A DNA stretch of 64,000 nucleotides, from positions 18,140,001-18,204,000 of the forward strand of contig CM076146.1 in the NCBI GenBank assembly GCA_038025085.1, given 5' to 3'. Source of the stretch: Tetragonia tetragonoides (Eukaryota; Streptophyta; Magnoliopsida; Caryophyllales; Aizoaceae). Below are positions 1-12,376 of the stretch, in pieces. Position numbers and translations under genes: made by a program. The stretch's first letter is position 1. Each line of letters starts with the position of its first letter. Below the pieces are notes generated by a model that saw only the letters and a program-made list of their open reading frames with translations, did not search any database and was not told where the DNA came from.

Positions 1-1018
1 GTCATCTTACTAGTGAGCAAAGATTTAAATTCATATATATGGTTAGACACAAGCAATTTTGAATGTTATAGAAGATTACCAGGACAATAAAAAAGAATTC
101 CCATTAAAGAAAACACATATTATAGAAATGTATAGAACATTAAGCAGTAATACATTCAACAAAAATCATCAATAATGGACATCTTGAAGAACTCCAAAAA
201 GAACTTCCTCAACTGACCATCAAAGCTATATATACCCTGGCCAAAATTATAGGTTAATTGAATCTAAAGAATTAACAAATGATTAAAAGGGATCAATCTA
301 TTCTACAAACCACAAAACTCAAGTAACTTAATCAATTAATTAGCCACAAAACATCAACCAATCACCAAAAACCGAGACCTAATTTTAACAAATTAATGAA
401 ATAGAACCCTAGAACAATACAATGTTAGCAAAATTTCAGATTAACATTTCGTGGGGATGAGTTCAAATTTTCGCTCTTTGAACAATCCATTTTGAATGTT
501 AAATTCCCTAATATCAGCCCAATTATTTTAGATTTCTTCAATGCTTTCAATCACCAAAAACCAAAACCTAATTTCAACAAATGAATGAAATCGAACCCTA
601 GAACACTTTAGGATACTAATAGAAAAAAACCAATCACCATTTTACCTAACTATCAGTACAAATGAAAACCCTATAATCAACCAATTATACAAAAGTAGAC
701 CTAATAAATTTCAAGCAAAGCACAATCAGGAATAAATATAGGTTACAAATCTCGGAATTTAACAACCAGGTGACCAACAAGGAGCGGGTTCTCATAACTG
801 AACTTCTAATTCATAGACTTATATCGATTATTTTCGGACAAAACTACACAGCCATCCGAAGTAAGAGAAGCAAGAGGAACACCAATTCTAATTAATTTCA
901 ATAGAAAACAGCGAGTAGCAATCGTGAAAGAAACTCAATTTTGGTATTGAATTGGCAATGATTTGATGAGATTGAAATTATTTTGTGGGGATTTAGATCG
1001 AGAGTGGAAGGCATAGAA
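1..1018. other. AT-rich non-coding DNA, possibly 5' part of a minus-strand gene
   Basis: No convincing reading frame. A block of about 55 bases near 361-415 recurs in diverged form near 551-605; both start atcaccaaaaacc and end with gaaccctagaac. Read on the minus strand, the end next to the solo LTR resembles a plant 5' untranslated leader followed by a T-rich first intron. I infer this only from base composition. A minus-strand host gene could continue beyond the left edge, but nothing here proves it. Confidence 0.3.
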
Positions 1019-3194
1019 TGTAATACCACGCATATTTATAATATTTATTTTATTCAATAATGTGATTAATTGATTTGGAATATGCATATTGGGAGGAAAG
1101 AATATTTATTAATATTTATTTCCTTATTAATTGGTGTTTAAAAAGGAAAATAACTTTATTTTTGATAGTTTACTTAATTGAGTTGTATTGTAGTTGGATT
1201 AGGATTCTAACTAGGTCAAGGACTTCTAACCTCTATAAATACCATTTGCACCATTAAATATGATTATTTTCTCTCTCCATTCGTTCCCTAGTGGTTTCAT
1301 AAAGTTTACTCACGTTTTCTCTCTTGCAAGGCGTACAAAAACCCTAAAAGCTGTCCAACACACACTGTCGGATTGAAAAATTCGTTTCTCCTGTTATCCC
1401 TACCGTATGAACTTGAATTTTGGATATGTTTAAGACCCATATGTCTAGAACCATAATTCCATGTTTCTTAATTTGTAGAGATCATTTGATACCTCAAATC
1501 AATTTTCTCTTGAAGCAGCGCAATGCTGATGCGAGATTCGGATCCGCCTTCTTTGTTCTATCATATCTCGACCCCTACCCATTATTTGCTCAAAACTTTC
1601 ACTGGAGTTGAACCTTAGTATGTGTACTAAACATCCACGCCAAATATGAAAGGATATCGACTTCGTTTGATGGTCCATTCGAGCGTTTGTTTCAGATCGC
1701 GTGTGCTGATTTCAGATTTCAGATTTGTTCTTTGTGATAAGTGGTGATTGAATCGAAAGGTAACCATCATTATTATATGTTGGAGAGGTATGATATTGTT
1801 ATTTGAGTATTTATTCATGTGTATCCTTTATTATTATTGCTTAGAGATGGTTGTTTTTATTTTACATGTATTGATTGATTTGACATGATACTTGAACATG
1901 ATTGAAATTATCATTCATGAATTTTTTACATCTTATTGATTATCAATTGATATGCTTAAGATTTTGTTTAACTCGATAAGAGTTTATAGCTAGATTGTAA
2001 TATGGTGATAGATTAAATGCAAAGGAGCATACTTTTGAGATAGATAATTGTTTACTCCATTTGAGAAGACTAGATGAGTACATTAAGAGTAGTTTATGGT
2101 CACTACTTGAGTGAAAGACAACCCGAGAATATATTATACTTTGGAAAACCGTGCCAACTTGTGAATTATATATCGTTATAAACCCGAATGGGTGTGTGAT
2201 TGAGGATATGATTGTGAATTAACCCATGGTGGGTAATTGATTGAGGTATGAACTTGAGAATGAGTTGATACATATTATTTTGGTTTGAGGGTCAATAGGT
2301 TTGTTAGCTACTTAAACCTTGGCATGTTGGTGAGTAGCCTAAGAGATTGACTCTTAGGTGATGAACAATTATTTTTATGAAAATTGGAATCTCGTAATAA
2401 TTCGATTATGAATTGGTCCAGAGTGGACTTTTGAGAGCATGTGATGGCTATGTTATTGAGAGCCTATTATGGATATGTTATTAAGAGCCTTTGATGGCTA
2501 TGGTTATGTTATTGATATTGATTTTGCGGAATTTACCGCCAGTTCGCTTTCCTCATGTCCAAGCCTAGGAGTTAATGACCAACAGCAAATGGAACAAGTT
2601 TTGGGCTAATTGAGTGATTAATAAAATGGTATTCAAGAGTATTTGGGATTTGAGACGTTATAGTTATATCCTTTGGGATTAAATGTAAGGTCTAAGAACA
2701 CGTAAGTTGCATTTTGACTGTGTGACACAATTGCACTTACTGTTTTTGAATATATTTATATGAAACTATGACATTATATTTTGTTCGAAGAAATGTTGAG
2801 GTACTCAGCTTTGCTGACTGGTTGCTTTTGTGCTACGTGTGTTTGTTGTCCATTTCTCTTCAATGGTGGCCGTAGATGAACCTGTACGAAATTCGTTTGT
2901 ATGGGGAATCGGAGTAGATTGGTGATTTGCTTAGAGGTTACATTGAAGATCAAGCTGGACGATCAAATAGAGCTACCAAGAAGTTGGTCTTGTATATTGT
3001 GTGCTCATCATTTGTAATGAATAGTCATTTATTGTACTTTCGAGTTTGTTGAGAGTTATACCATTTAGCCTTGCACTCATTCGTTGGAGTGAGTGTGGCG
3101 ATAATGCCTTGGATTTTGTATTCAAGTCTTCCGCTATTGTAAATATTATTGATTTATGAATGTTTTTATTGGTCCCGAAATTCGGGGTGTTACA
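1019..3194 (+). mobile_element. Solo LTR of a Tekay-like Ty3/gypsy retrotransposon
   Basis: The segment starts TGTAATACC and ends GGGGTGTTACA, the same ends as the LTRs of the Tekay-like elements further right. It is flanked by a perfect 5 bp target duplication, TAGAA (1014-1018 and 3195-3199). No primer site, internal region or second LTR is present, so it is a solo LTR left by recombination between two LTRs. Its 2176 bp length fits this large-LTR group. A TATA-like box lies at 1233-1240, followed by a pyrimidine-rich leader. The longest frames inside are short and do not resemble known proteins. Confidence 0.9.
1233..1240 (+). promoter_or_regulatory. TATA-like box of the solo LTR
   Basis: The sequence ctataaat sits about 215 bp into the LTR and is followed by a CT-rich stretch (1269-1325) like a plant transcription start and leader. 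Position and composition match the U3/R boundary of other LTRs in the window. Activity is not shown. Confidence 0.5.
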
Positions 3195-3442
3195 TAGAAA
3201 GGGGGAGAGAACCTGGCAAGGAGAGAAAATGGATGGGAGAGAGAAAGGGTGGTGAGCCGTCTGGGGCTAGAAGCACCACGATCAAAATAAGGCGTATGAT
3301 TTCAAAGTTTTGATTACTTTTGAGCCCGCCTGTTGGAAAGATAAGATTACCACGCAACGAAGCATAAAGTACCTACGTGCTTTTTCTCCACGCTTTCGAA
3401 ACCATGGAGAAAAAAGTGTCTCCAATTAGCATATTTGTTGTA
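3195..3442. other. Unassigned DNA right of the solo LTR
   Basis: Purine-rich, then mixed sequence without a frame or recognisable repeat. It continues the target DNA of the solo LTR insertion and ends where similarity to the Tekay-like element (49085 onward) begins. Confidence 0.3.
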
Positions 3443-3674
3443 GTGAATTAATAAAGATTAGTTTTATTTTCTGAAAATAAAATATAAATAAAGACCTCTA
3501 GCGTGGTAGTCCTAGAAGATAGGAATTACTTGAAATCACCTTCTTTGTGCGTTATAACGTCCTTATTGTTTGATTGCCTTTTTATAGATGGCAAGGACTA
3601 GACTAACCGCGAAAGAATTGACTGCTCGCAAGAGGGTTCTTACAGTTGCTGAACCTGTGCACTTTGTGGAGTAT
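3443..3674 (+). pseudogene. Relic of Tekay-like element: leader and ORF1 N-terminus
   Basis: From 3443 the sequence parallels 49085-49310 of the full-length plus-strand element, including the motif aataaagattagttt and the stretch just before ORF1. The ATG at 3588 directly follows a pyrimidine-rich tract ending in TATAG, as in the full-length copy. It encodes 29 codons that start MARTRLTAKELTARKR, related to the N-terminus of the ORF1 at 49224. The frame breaks at 3674 because a CACTA-like element entered here. It resumes in the same frame at 19196. No LTR or primer site is found to the left, so the relic is truncated at its 5' side. Confidence 0.75.
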
Positions 3675-3889
3675 CACTAGTACAAAAATCATCATCTGCA
3701 TCACCTAATATATGGCATTTTGTAAATAAATGTAGAGAATGTGTGACGGTTCTATTCTACAACCGACGCACAAAAGATAAAAATGAAAAAATAACAACCC
3801 GGATAATAAAGGGTGACGGTTGAGCTGAATGACCGTCACATATAGCCTACCATATGCATCGTCGCATATTCTCCTTAGAAAAAAAGACC

Positions 3890-4778
3890 TTCTCACTAAC
3901 CTCATTTTCTACGCCTCTCTATCTCTGCTCTCTCTCTCTTTCTCTCTCCTCTCTTTGAAGAACACAAAACAACGGATAAGAATTCTAACCCCCCTAAATC
4001 CCATCTCCTCATCAGATCTCCTCTCTCCTCCAATGGCTTGGTCACCTCTCACTTTCACCCTCTAAAGCTTATCTCCTTCCCTTTCTATTTTTTCCATTGA
4101 ATCGTTCAACATGAAACCCTAATTTTTCGGCGTTTTTAGTTGTTTAGAAATTCCTACGTGTTGGCTCACTGAATTGAGTTTGTTAGCCTGAAATTTTGGT
4201 CGCGAATCTGCCAATATATTAAAGAGGTCAATTGGAGCTGTCGAAGTAATTTGATTTGGGTATTTTGTTTTATGATGAAATAATTGATTTCATTTTTTTG
4301 TTCTTGTGAAATGGGTAATTGTTATTTGTAGCCGAATTGCATTGTTGGCTGGTGTGAAATTGGTATTTCTTGTTTGCTGCTCTTCTCGTTAAATCTGATG
4401 ATGCAATTGGGGATGTTGTTTCATATAAGAAAATGAGATAATAGTGAACGAGAGTCAGAGAAGAGTGAACAATAGGTTGAAGTTAAATCAACTAGGATTA
4501 TAATAGACGACTGCCCTTTCATATCAGGTACATTTCAGATGTCTTTGTTCTCTCAAATTTTCTTGGCGATTTAATAGATTATTTGTCTTGGTTTTGAGCC
4601 CTAGATGTTGATTGATTGTTTCTTTCTGGGCATGTCTCGCTTTATTATAATTATTTTTGAAGATTTTATTTATTTTGGCGAATAATTTTCCTGATTTAAT
4701 CTTTTTGTGTTAGTGAAAATTAGTGCTTAAAGCTATTTGATCATTTAGTTAATTTTGTCTTCGATCCTGGTCTATTTA
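3890..4778. other. CACTA-1 interior, leader-like CT-rich sequence
   Basis: A CT-rich run (about 3915-3955) is followed by a short frame with an ATG at 4033, then T-rich sequence resembling a plant first intron. It looks like a captured promoter/leader fragment, but no protein family is recognisable. The rest up to the LTR at 4779 is unassigned. Confidence 0.3.
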
Positions 4779-7576
4779 TGTAACACCTCGAATTTCTGTC
4801 TAATTTAAAGTCATTTAAAATCACGAGTTGCATCGGAAAAACCCTATAAATTTGAAGCGTTACCGCAGTATTTAATGTTCAAATTAAATACAAGGCTAGA
4901 AAGAAACAAAATGTTTATATCCCAACATTGCATACTAGATAATTGAATAATAACTATCTTTCCACTTAAACTTAAACAAATAATCCAAAGGAAATAAGAA
5001 ATATTAAACTATTAATTCTCATGCAAGAGAATTAATCTCATTACAAAAATATCCCGATACTACAAGAATCAAAATCTAAACCATAAAGATAAATTGTATT
5101 TAGAAGATATACAATCTTCTTCAGTCGTCTCTCTACTACCTATAAATCCTGTCAATCTACTCCCCCATATAGACGAATTCCATATAGGTTCATCATAGGC
5201 CCATCATTGAAGAGAAATGGACAACAAACACAAGTAGAAAGAAAAACAACCAATCAGCTACGTTGAGTAATTCATAAACACATAGTCCATTTAAGTCTCC
5301 AAGTTAAGCCAACATGCTTAATAAAATAAATAATCATGCTTTAAGAAATAAAACACAATATGCTTAAAATTAAAGTCACGCATCAAACACCAAATAATAA
5401 ATTCAATATTTTGTTATTATCCATTAGCCAAGTTTATTAGAGAGAATAGAATCGCATGAATTGTCAAACCAACCGCAATCGATTCAATAGGATCTTGGTC
5501 CCGTGCACATTGGCAAAAAGAGGGATCAACTGTCCCGAAGTATAGATGACTCCCCAAGTACTTCAAATGTTCCTAAGTATGCATACCCTTTCTCAGCCCT
5601 TAGGTTTACAAGAAGAACTGTTTCATCCACAAAACTTACTTGCCCAATCATCATATATGGATACAAGTACTACATTGGGGCTACGACTTGCAGACATAGA
5701 CCTGCCCAATATATCTCAATAACAATTCCCATTCGCATCCTTCGATGGATCCGTTACCAAAAAAATCTTCACTCTCTATTCATTTTTATAAGGTGATCAC
5801 ATAACAAGTAATACACATATCTTGGCATCTCAAGTAACTACTCCACAGTTACAAAACGAACAAATTAAGTTCACAATTCCGATAGCAATAATTTCACATG
5901 AATGAGCATTAACACCCTATTCACAACCACCTAACAATATACCTTTTCCAGGTTTCCAATATTGTTTACCAATTCAATAGTCAAAATCACATTAACTTAT
6001 TGAAACAACATGCTTAGAAACATGATCCAAATAGCGATAGGCTATATCCAAATTGAACAAATATTAATCATATATTTAGTCGAATAACACAAATAATTAT
6101 TCCACGTAATTACAAAGATTGACATGTATTATCATATAACATGAATCCCAACAAGTAGTCATTGCTACACAAGTGAACTTCTAACATTGATCAACATGCA
6201 TTATTCATTAGTCCATAACTCTATACGAATTATCATAAGGAAATAAATAACAATTAACCCTTTACCAAAATATTCACAATGAATCCATATAATTCGTCTA
6301 GACATGAATTACCTTTGGCACGACAACAACGTAAGCTCCTTACGTTCAACTGAGGTCAACGGGCCCTAACAAATCCAGAATAACCAATAGTCAATCCTTT
6401 GACCTCTAAACCTCTTAATTAAACTTTAACGATGATATAGCACCCTAAACTTAAATTATTAATTTGCTGGAATTTTAATTACTCATGCATGCTCAAAGAC
6501 TTTTCAAACCAAACTTTAAAAAGCCAATTAGGAAATCTTTCCGTTAACCCTAATTGAAATAAACAAGTCAAAACAACAAGTCAAACAACAAAACACCACC
6601 CAACACCACCATCAACCACCACCACCGCTGGACTTGCCGCCAACAGTGGCTAACCGCTGGCAGCAGCCATGGCAGGCGGCCGCAACAGCCGCCGTGCGTC
6701 GCACGGTCAAATTTTTTTTTTTCATTTTTTTTTTGTTAATCAATTTAACAAATCCCACATCTAAATTAAACCTAAATAATTAAATAAATTTTCAGATTTA
6801 ATAAAATCGCAAGATCCAACCTTTAAACTCAACCTTTGGTTCAAATTCACTAAAAACATCAAATCCAACCCTAATCATGATTCTAACATGCACAATACTA
6901 GAATCTAGTAACCCTAGGTCAAAATATAAATATTTGGGTTTGCTCATAAACAATTAGGGTTCATAAAACAATGAATTTGAATCGAGAACAAAACCTTTAA
7001 TAATCAAAAAGCAATAAAAACACTTAGCTGGAATAAAAAAGAATCAAACTTGGACATCATGATGAATTATGAAAGAGTAGAAACTCTTTCTTTTTCCCTT
7101 GTATTTTCGGCTGTCTAACATGTGAGAGAGAGTGAGAGAGGTGTGTGTTTTTTTTGTTTAAGCAAAGTGTCAGTTGATTAGGAAGTTGGGTAGATTTAGA
7201 AAACCTAAATCTTTTCTTTCTTTTTCTCAACCCATCTTCCTAAAAACTCTCCAAAACAAACTCTTTTCAATCTCACCTTTTTGGAAACAATTTTGGAAAA
7301 TAAAAATCCGATTTTATTCCCCCATATTTTCGACTAGGGCCGAAAATTATGGTCCCCAAAATTGATCACAATATTTTGACCAAACCGAAATATTCAAGCC
7401 CACAAAACTCTATTATTTAATTTGACCCAATTATACTTAATTAGGTCTAAAATCAAAACCCGCTATTAAGTAGGCACCTTTATCATTTATGAGCCCAATT
7501 AATATTTTAAATCCAAATTTGCATTTTCTTTTTAAGTAATTATTATTCTAAATGAATTATAATACGGGGTATTACA
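4779..7576 (-). repeat. 3' LTR of the minus-strand Tekay-like element
   Basis: 2798 bp, closely paralleling 13489-16353. On the plus strand it starts TGTAACACCTCG and ends GGGGTATTACA. It contains a GC-rich patch (6628-6712) with gccgct/gcggc motifs beside a poly-T run, unlike the AT-rich remainder. Frames such as 5503-5796 do not resemble proteins. Confidence 0.9.
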
Positions 7577-7828
7577 TCCTTATCCCCTTAAAAGAAGTTT
7601 CGTCCTCGAAACTTAGGATCACCACTAAAGTGAAGCAAGTTCCATAAGGCAAAGTGTTTCACCACCACTTTTAAAATTTAAATACAACAATGCAACTCGA
7701 AAAGTTAAAAGTTTTAAAAACTTTTCCAAATAACAAAATGAGCATGATGCAATGCAATGCAATGAGTTTTCCAGTCTTTGCTTTAAATATCTTTTCTTTG
7801 TGGATTGTTACACCCTTTCCCCCTTAAA
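7577..7828 (-). promoter_or_regulatory. Double polypurine tract region before the 3' LTR
   Basis: Read on the minus strand, two similar modules occur: gtcgaaac plus a run ending taagggggaaaggg (about 7813-7840), and gacgaaac plus a run ending taaggggataagga (7577-7608). Each is followed by TGTAA. The LTR starts after the second, as the target duplication shows. The upstream tract lies about 235 bp before it and is followed by TGTAACA, an LTR-like start. The plus-strand relative shows the same double arrangement but uses the upstream tract. Confidence 0.6.
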
Positions 7829-7852
7829 AAAGTTTCGACCTCAAAACTAAGG

Positions 7853-8505
7853 TTAAGCACCTTGTTCGAACAATTGAGGATAACGCTTGCGCATATCAGC
7901 CTCAGTTTTCCAGCTCGCTCCTCAAGGACTCGATCTGGTTGCTCTTCATAGGTAAGTGTGTCATCTAACACTACCCTTTCAGGATTCAGCACATGACTTG
8001 GATCATGGTGATACCTCTTGAGCTGTGACAAGTGGAACACATCGTGCACTTGCTCCAAATCCATAGGCATAGCAAGCCTATAAGCGACCTCTCTAATTCT
8101 TTCAAGAATCTCATAGGGTCCAATGTACTTAGGGATAAGCTTCCCTTTACGCCCAAATCTCATCACTCCACGAGTAGGCGATACTTTGAGAAGTACCTTC
8201 TTACCAACTTGGAATTCTTCCATACGCCAATGTTAATTTGCATGGGCTTTCTGTCTATCTTGTGCAGCTTTTATCTTCTCTTGGACAAGTTTCACTTGAT
8301 CCACAATCACTTCGACAAAATCCGGATCCAAAACAAAGGTCTTACTTATGTCGTTCCAACACGTAGGAGATCGACACTTTCTCCCATACAGCGCCTCGTA
8401 AGGTGCTCTACCAATGCTCGCATGGTAGCTATTGTTGTAGGAGAATTCAAATAAAGATAAACTCTTCTCCCAAGAGTCCTTCATCTCTAGAGCACAAGCT
8501 CTCAA
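7853..8505 (-). pseudogene. Integrase C-terminal part and truncated chromodomain
   Basis: The reading runs from the integrase tail (FSYNNSYHASIGRAPYEALYG) through the GPY/F-type domain (KYIGPYEILERI) to the post-integrase linker with LTYEEQPDRVLEE. One in-frame stop interrupts it near 8233. In other Tekay-like proteins a chromodomain of about 50 residues follows. Here the middle of that domain is missing. After the deletion the frame is shifted, but the other frame still shows the last helix (MRKRYPQLFEQG) and a natural stop at 7853-7855. Group II chromodomains are thought to direct integration into heterochromatin; this copy could not do that. Confidence 0.8.
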
Positions 8506-9330
8506 CCATTTGTCGCAGGATGAAATGTCGTACTAAATTTCAACTTGGTACCAAAAGCATTCTGCAGTTTATTCCAAAAGTTAGACAAGAATCTCGTATC
8601 CCTATCTGAAACAATGTCTTTAGGCACTCCATGTAACCTCAAGACCTCTTTCACATACGCTTCAACGAGTTGGTGCATTGACCAGGTCTTCTTCATTGCA
8701 ATGAATCTCGCCGTTTTCGTCAATCGATCAACAATAACCCAAATAGTGTCCTTCCCGGACCTCGTCTTTGGTAACCCAGTCACGAAATCCATCGAGATTG
8801 AATCCCATTTACATCCAGGAATTTTCAGTGATTGAACAAGACCTCCAGGCCTTCTATGTTCGATCTTCACCTTTTGACAAGTAAGACACCTTGCCACATA
8901 TTCACCACATTCTCGCTTCATGTTTGTCCACCAAAACTGAAGTTTTAAATCTTTGTACAACTTATCACCACCTAGGTGAACAGAATGCGCAGTTCCATGC
9001 GCCTCATCGAGAATCTTTCTCTTTAACTCGGCGTTGTTTGGTACACACCAACGCCCCTTCATCTTGATCGTACCATCATCAAGGATCTCATAATCAGGAT
9101 GCTTTTCCACCCTTGATTTTGACATGTAACTCCTCCAGAAACGGGTCATGAACTTGCAACTGTCGAATCTCATCATAGATCGACGGTCGTACTACAAGTG
9201 CATTCAGCAACACTGCACTCTCACCTTGTTGAACAACTTCTAAGTCCAACTTTCTAAATTCCTCACACAAATCATATGGTAGCACCATCATGTTATTCAT
9301 AGTGTATGAAGTCTTCCTAATAAAACCCAT
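8502..9330 (-). pseudogene. Integrase zinc-binding and catalytic core, with RNase H linker
   Basis: The region 9094-9330 holds the poorly conserved linker between RNase H and integrase. From about 9130 the HHCC zinc-binding domain appears (HGTAHSVHLGGDKLYKD, then CLTCQK), followed by the first two catalytic aspartates (SMDFVTGLP and VSDRDTRFLSNFW). At 8499-8505 the sequence jumps from HPATNG directly to RACALEM. About 13 residues are lost relative to the plus-strand copy, including the stretch with the third catalytic residue, a glutamate. A frameshift also separates the linker from the core. The protein would normally insert the cDNA into chromosomal DNA; this version cannot be catalytic. 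Confidence 0.88.
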
Positions 9331-10508
9331 CAGCCACTACATTGGCCTTTCCCTAGTGATACTGAATATCCCAACTCGAGCCATCTCCGTTGCCTCATAT
9401 TCAACTTCTTCTGAGTGAAAATATACTTCAAACTCTTGTGATCTGTAAAGATCTTGCAACGACCTTCATACAAATAATGCCTCCAGATCTTCAAGGAAAA
9501 AATTACGGCAACTAACTCCATGTCATGAGTAGGGTAATTCTTCTCATGCACTTTCAACTGGCGAGAGGAATAAACAACCAACTTGCCATGTTGCATAAGT
9601 ACACACCCCAACTCATTCTTAGATGCATCACTGTACACCTTAAACCTTTCTGTACTAGACGGTAAAGTCAAAACTGGTATCGTCGTCAATCTCTTCTTAA
9701 GCTCTTGGAAAGCTTCTTCACATTGTTCACTCCACTTGTATTTCATCTCCTTCTTCATCAGGTTTTTGATAGGTCTCGCAATTTTGGAGAAGTCTTGCAC
9801 AAATCTCTTATAATATACAGCCAATCTGAGGAAACTTCGTACCTCAGTCAAACTTTTCGGAGCAGGCCAATCCATGACAGCCCGAATCTTAGAAGGATCT
9901 ACAGAAACTCCTTCTTTAGAGATAATGTGCCTGAGAAAAGCAACACTCTCTAGCCAAAACTCACACTTTGAGAGTTTAGCGTACAAATTCTCATTTCGCA
10001 ACACCTCTAAGACAGTTCCCAAATGTCTTGCGTGTTCCTCCTTATCTTTCGACTATACCAAAATATCATCAATAAACACGACCATAAAGCTAACCAGATA
10101 TGGTCTAAAGGTGTTATTCATCATCTCCATAAACTTGGCAGGTGCATTAGTTAACCCAAAAGGCATAACAGCAAACTCATAATGCCCATAAATTGTCCTA
10201 AAGACAGTTTTCGCAATGTTGACCTCATCAATCCTCAATTGATGATAATCAGACCGCAAATCAACCTTCAAAAACACTCCAGCCCCTTGGAGTTTATCGA
10301 ACAGATCTTCAATTCTAGGCAAAGGATACCTATTCTTGACAGTGACCTTGTTCAACTCGCGATAGTCAATGCAAAGATGGAGACTACCATCCTTCTTACG
10401 CACAAACAAAGATGGTACTCCCCAAGGCGATACACTACGGCTAATGTACCCGTTGTCTAACAACTTCTCTAATTGCTCCTTTAGCTCTTTCATCTCCAAA
10501 AGTGCCAT
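9330..10508 (-). pseudogene. Reverse transcriptase and RNase H of the minus-strand element
   Basis: One frame from 10508 to 9330 with a single stop at 10053-10055. The fingers/palm part shows [39 protein letters not shown], the LPFGL-like [13 protein letters not shown], and the catalytic box FIDDILV (about 10062-10076), with the stop directly after it. RNase H follows with [39 protein letters not shown] and TDHKSLKYIF. Aspartate and glutamate residues expected for RNase H are visible in order. The function in an intact element is cDNA synthesis and RNA template removal. Apart from the stop the domains are well kept, which suggests moderate age. Confidence 0.92.
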
Positions 10509-10546
10509 TCTATACGGTGCCCTCGAAATTGGACCTGTTCCAGGAA

Positions 10547-11094
10547 CTAGGTCAATGTAAACACAGTATCCCTCACTGGTGACATACCAGAAATTTCCAT
10601 AGGAAACACATCCGGAAACTCATTGACCACATCAATCTTTGAGATTTCCTCGTCTATTCCCTCTACATTCTGAATGTGACACAAAAATCCCTCACATCCC
10701 TTCTCTAAGTGTTTCTTCGCCACTAACATTGAAATAATCCCAATTCCTTCCTTACTGACAATTCCTTTATAAGAGATCTATTACCTCTATGTCCTTTCAG
10801 CGATATCTTTTGTTCACTACAATAGATTCTCGCTTTATACTTGCTAAGCCAATTCATACCCAAAATAACATCAAAATCCCTCAGTTTAAACTTAATCGGG
10901 TCTGCGGGCAATTCAGACCCTGCAATGTTCATACGAACATTGGGATGCACAACTTTACACAATACCAGCTCTCCCGAACGAATGGCGATACTAGTCTCTA
11001 AAGACTCTACAATTTCCATCCGATGCTTCTTAACAATGTTTTCAGATATGAATGAATGTGATGCTCCAGAATAAAATAATACATAGGCAGGCAA
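10547..11094 (-). pseudogene. Retroviral-type aspartic protease with altered active site
   Basis: The segment 10723-11094 shows the usual protease layout: LPAYVLF, then YSGASHSFIS, and later [20 protein letters not shown]. In the family the active motif is D-[ST]-G-A. Here the aspartate codon is a tyrosine codon (11071-11073), which removes the catalytic residue. A linker to reverse transcriptase follows (10547-10729) after a frame change. Upstream, the link to gag contains further stops. The intact enzyme would cut the Gag-Pol polyprotein. Confidence 0.85.
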
Positions 11095-11376
11095 CTAATT
11101 TACAAGAAACGTACTAGTCACCACATTATTTGCCTCATCATCCTCTACGTGATTCATTACAAACAAACGACCCTCAATTCTGTTCGGGTTGCCATTATTG
11201 ATCTGAACATTTCTAGCCTGTCTATTCAGCCCATTCTGTCGATTACCACCCTAGTTATTCCCGTTCTGACCCTGAACTGCAGGAGCTTCAACATTGTTGT
11301 TTCCCCCACCGTTGTTCCCAATCTTGCCCTTCTGAGGTTAGTCAAACGAACGATGCCCGAACTCTTGGCAAGTGAA

Positions 11377-12376
11377 TCACTTTACCTTGTTTCGACCACA
11401 GCCAACCCCCGGGTGATTCTTATTACACCTCTTGAAAATGTAGGGTTTTCCCTTCCAACCCTCATTATTACGATGGCCATTTACATTACCATTCTTGGAA
11501 TTTCCACCATCATTGTCGTTATTCCCCTTGTTGTTGTTGTTGTTGTTGTTGTTATTCCCATTCTGATTGTTCCCTCCTAGGAACTTATCCTTCTTGTCTC
11601 CACCACTACCCTGATGGTCGTCAAACTTCCTTTTCTTCCCAGTCACCTCCTCTCGATGCTTTTGAACTGCAGCTTGGTTCGCAGCAGGATTATAGACCTC
11701 ATGCATGGTCTGACAGATATAACCCCCAAAAGACTCATGGATGGTCCAATACAATCCATTGTGGAATCTACGAGCCCTATGTTATTCCGTAGGGACCAAT
11801 CCTCCCGCAAAATGAGCTAGTTCGTCAAACTTTTTCAACATATTCCTGAGTAGTCATCCTTCCTCGGATAAGGTTAAAGAACTCATTATACTTCTCGTGT
11901 TGGAGATACTCTGGGTAGTACTCCTCTCTAAGGTTCGTTTTGAACATTTCCCAATTAAAGCCATCTCTAGCTCTAATAGCTATGCCACTGGTTCTCCACC
12001 AATGATCTGCCTTTATCCGGAGTTGGTAGACAGCAATGTCAACCTTAAGTACTTCCGGACATCCAGTATTCGCAAAGATTTTCTCCAAATCCTGCGTCCA
12101 GTCATCAAGGATTACAGGATCCTCGCGTCCCTCAAAAATAGGCGGATTATGCCCTTTAATCTTCTTTGACACTGAGGCGAAATCGTCACCCCCAGCTATC
12201 CTATGCTCTTCCCTTTGCATCATCTGCGCGATGAATGCATTGGATTGCACCAAGGCTTGTTGCGACTGAGCCAGTTGCGCCAACAAGGCTTGCGCGTTTA
12301 TGTCACCATTACCATGGTTATCCCCCATTGAACTAGCAGACTCTTCGGCTCTTTGTCTATTTCTCCTAGGTGGCAT
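11377..12376 (-). pseudogene. gag of the minus-strand element (capsid and nucleocapsid)
   Basis: The ATG at 12374-12376 starts MPPRRNRQRAEESASSMG. A gag domain follows (HNPPIFEGREDPVILDDW, YQLRIKADHWWR, FKTNLREEYYPEYLQHEK) with a stop at 11825-11827. A frameshift leads to 11377-11754, a basic, asparagine-rich stretch. Its poly-Asn comes from a (GTT)n microsatellite on the plus strand near 11529-11553. It ends with a decayed CCHC knuckle (CNKNHPGVGCG) in which later cysteines are out of frame or lost. The ATG lies nine bases after a 3' splice-site-like ccTTTAG. Gag would form the virus-like particle. Confidence 0.85.

Noticed and set aside
5503..5796. 97-residue frame in the LTR as a gene
   Set aside because: The corresponding part of the other LTR (about 14210-14510) does not keep the frame, and no family pattern is visible.
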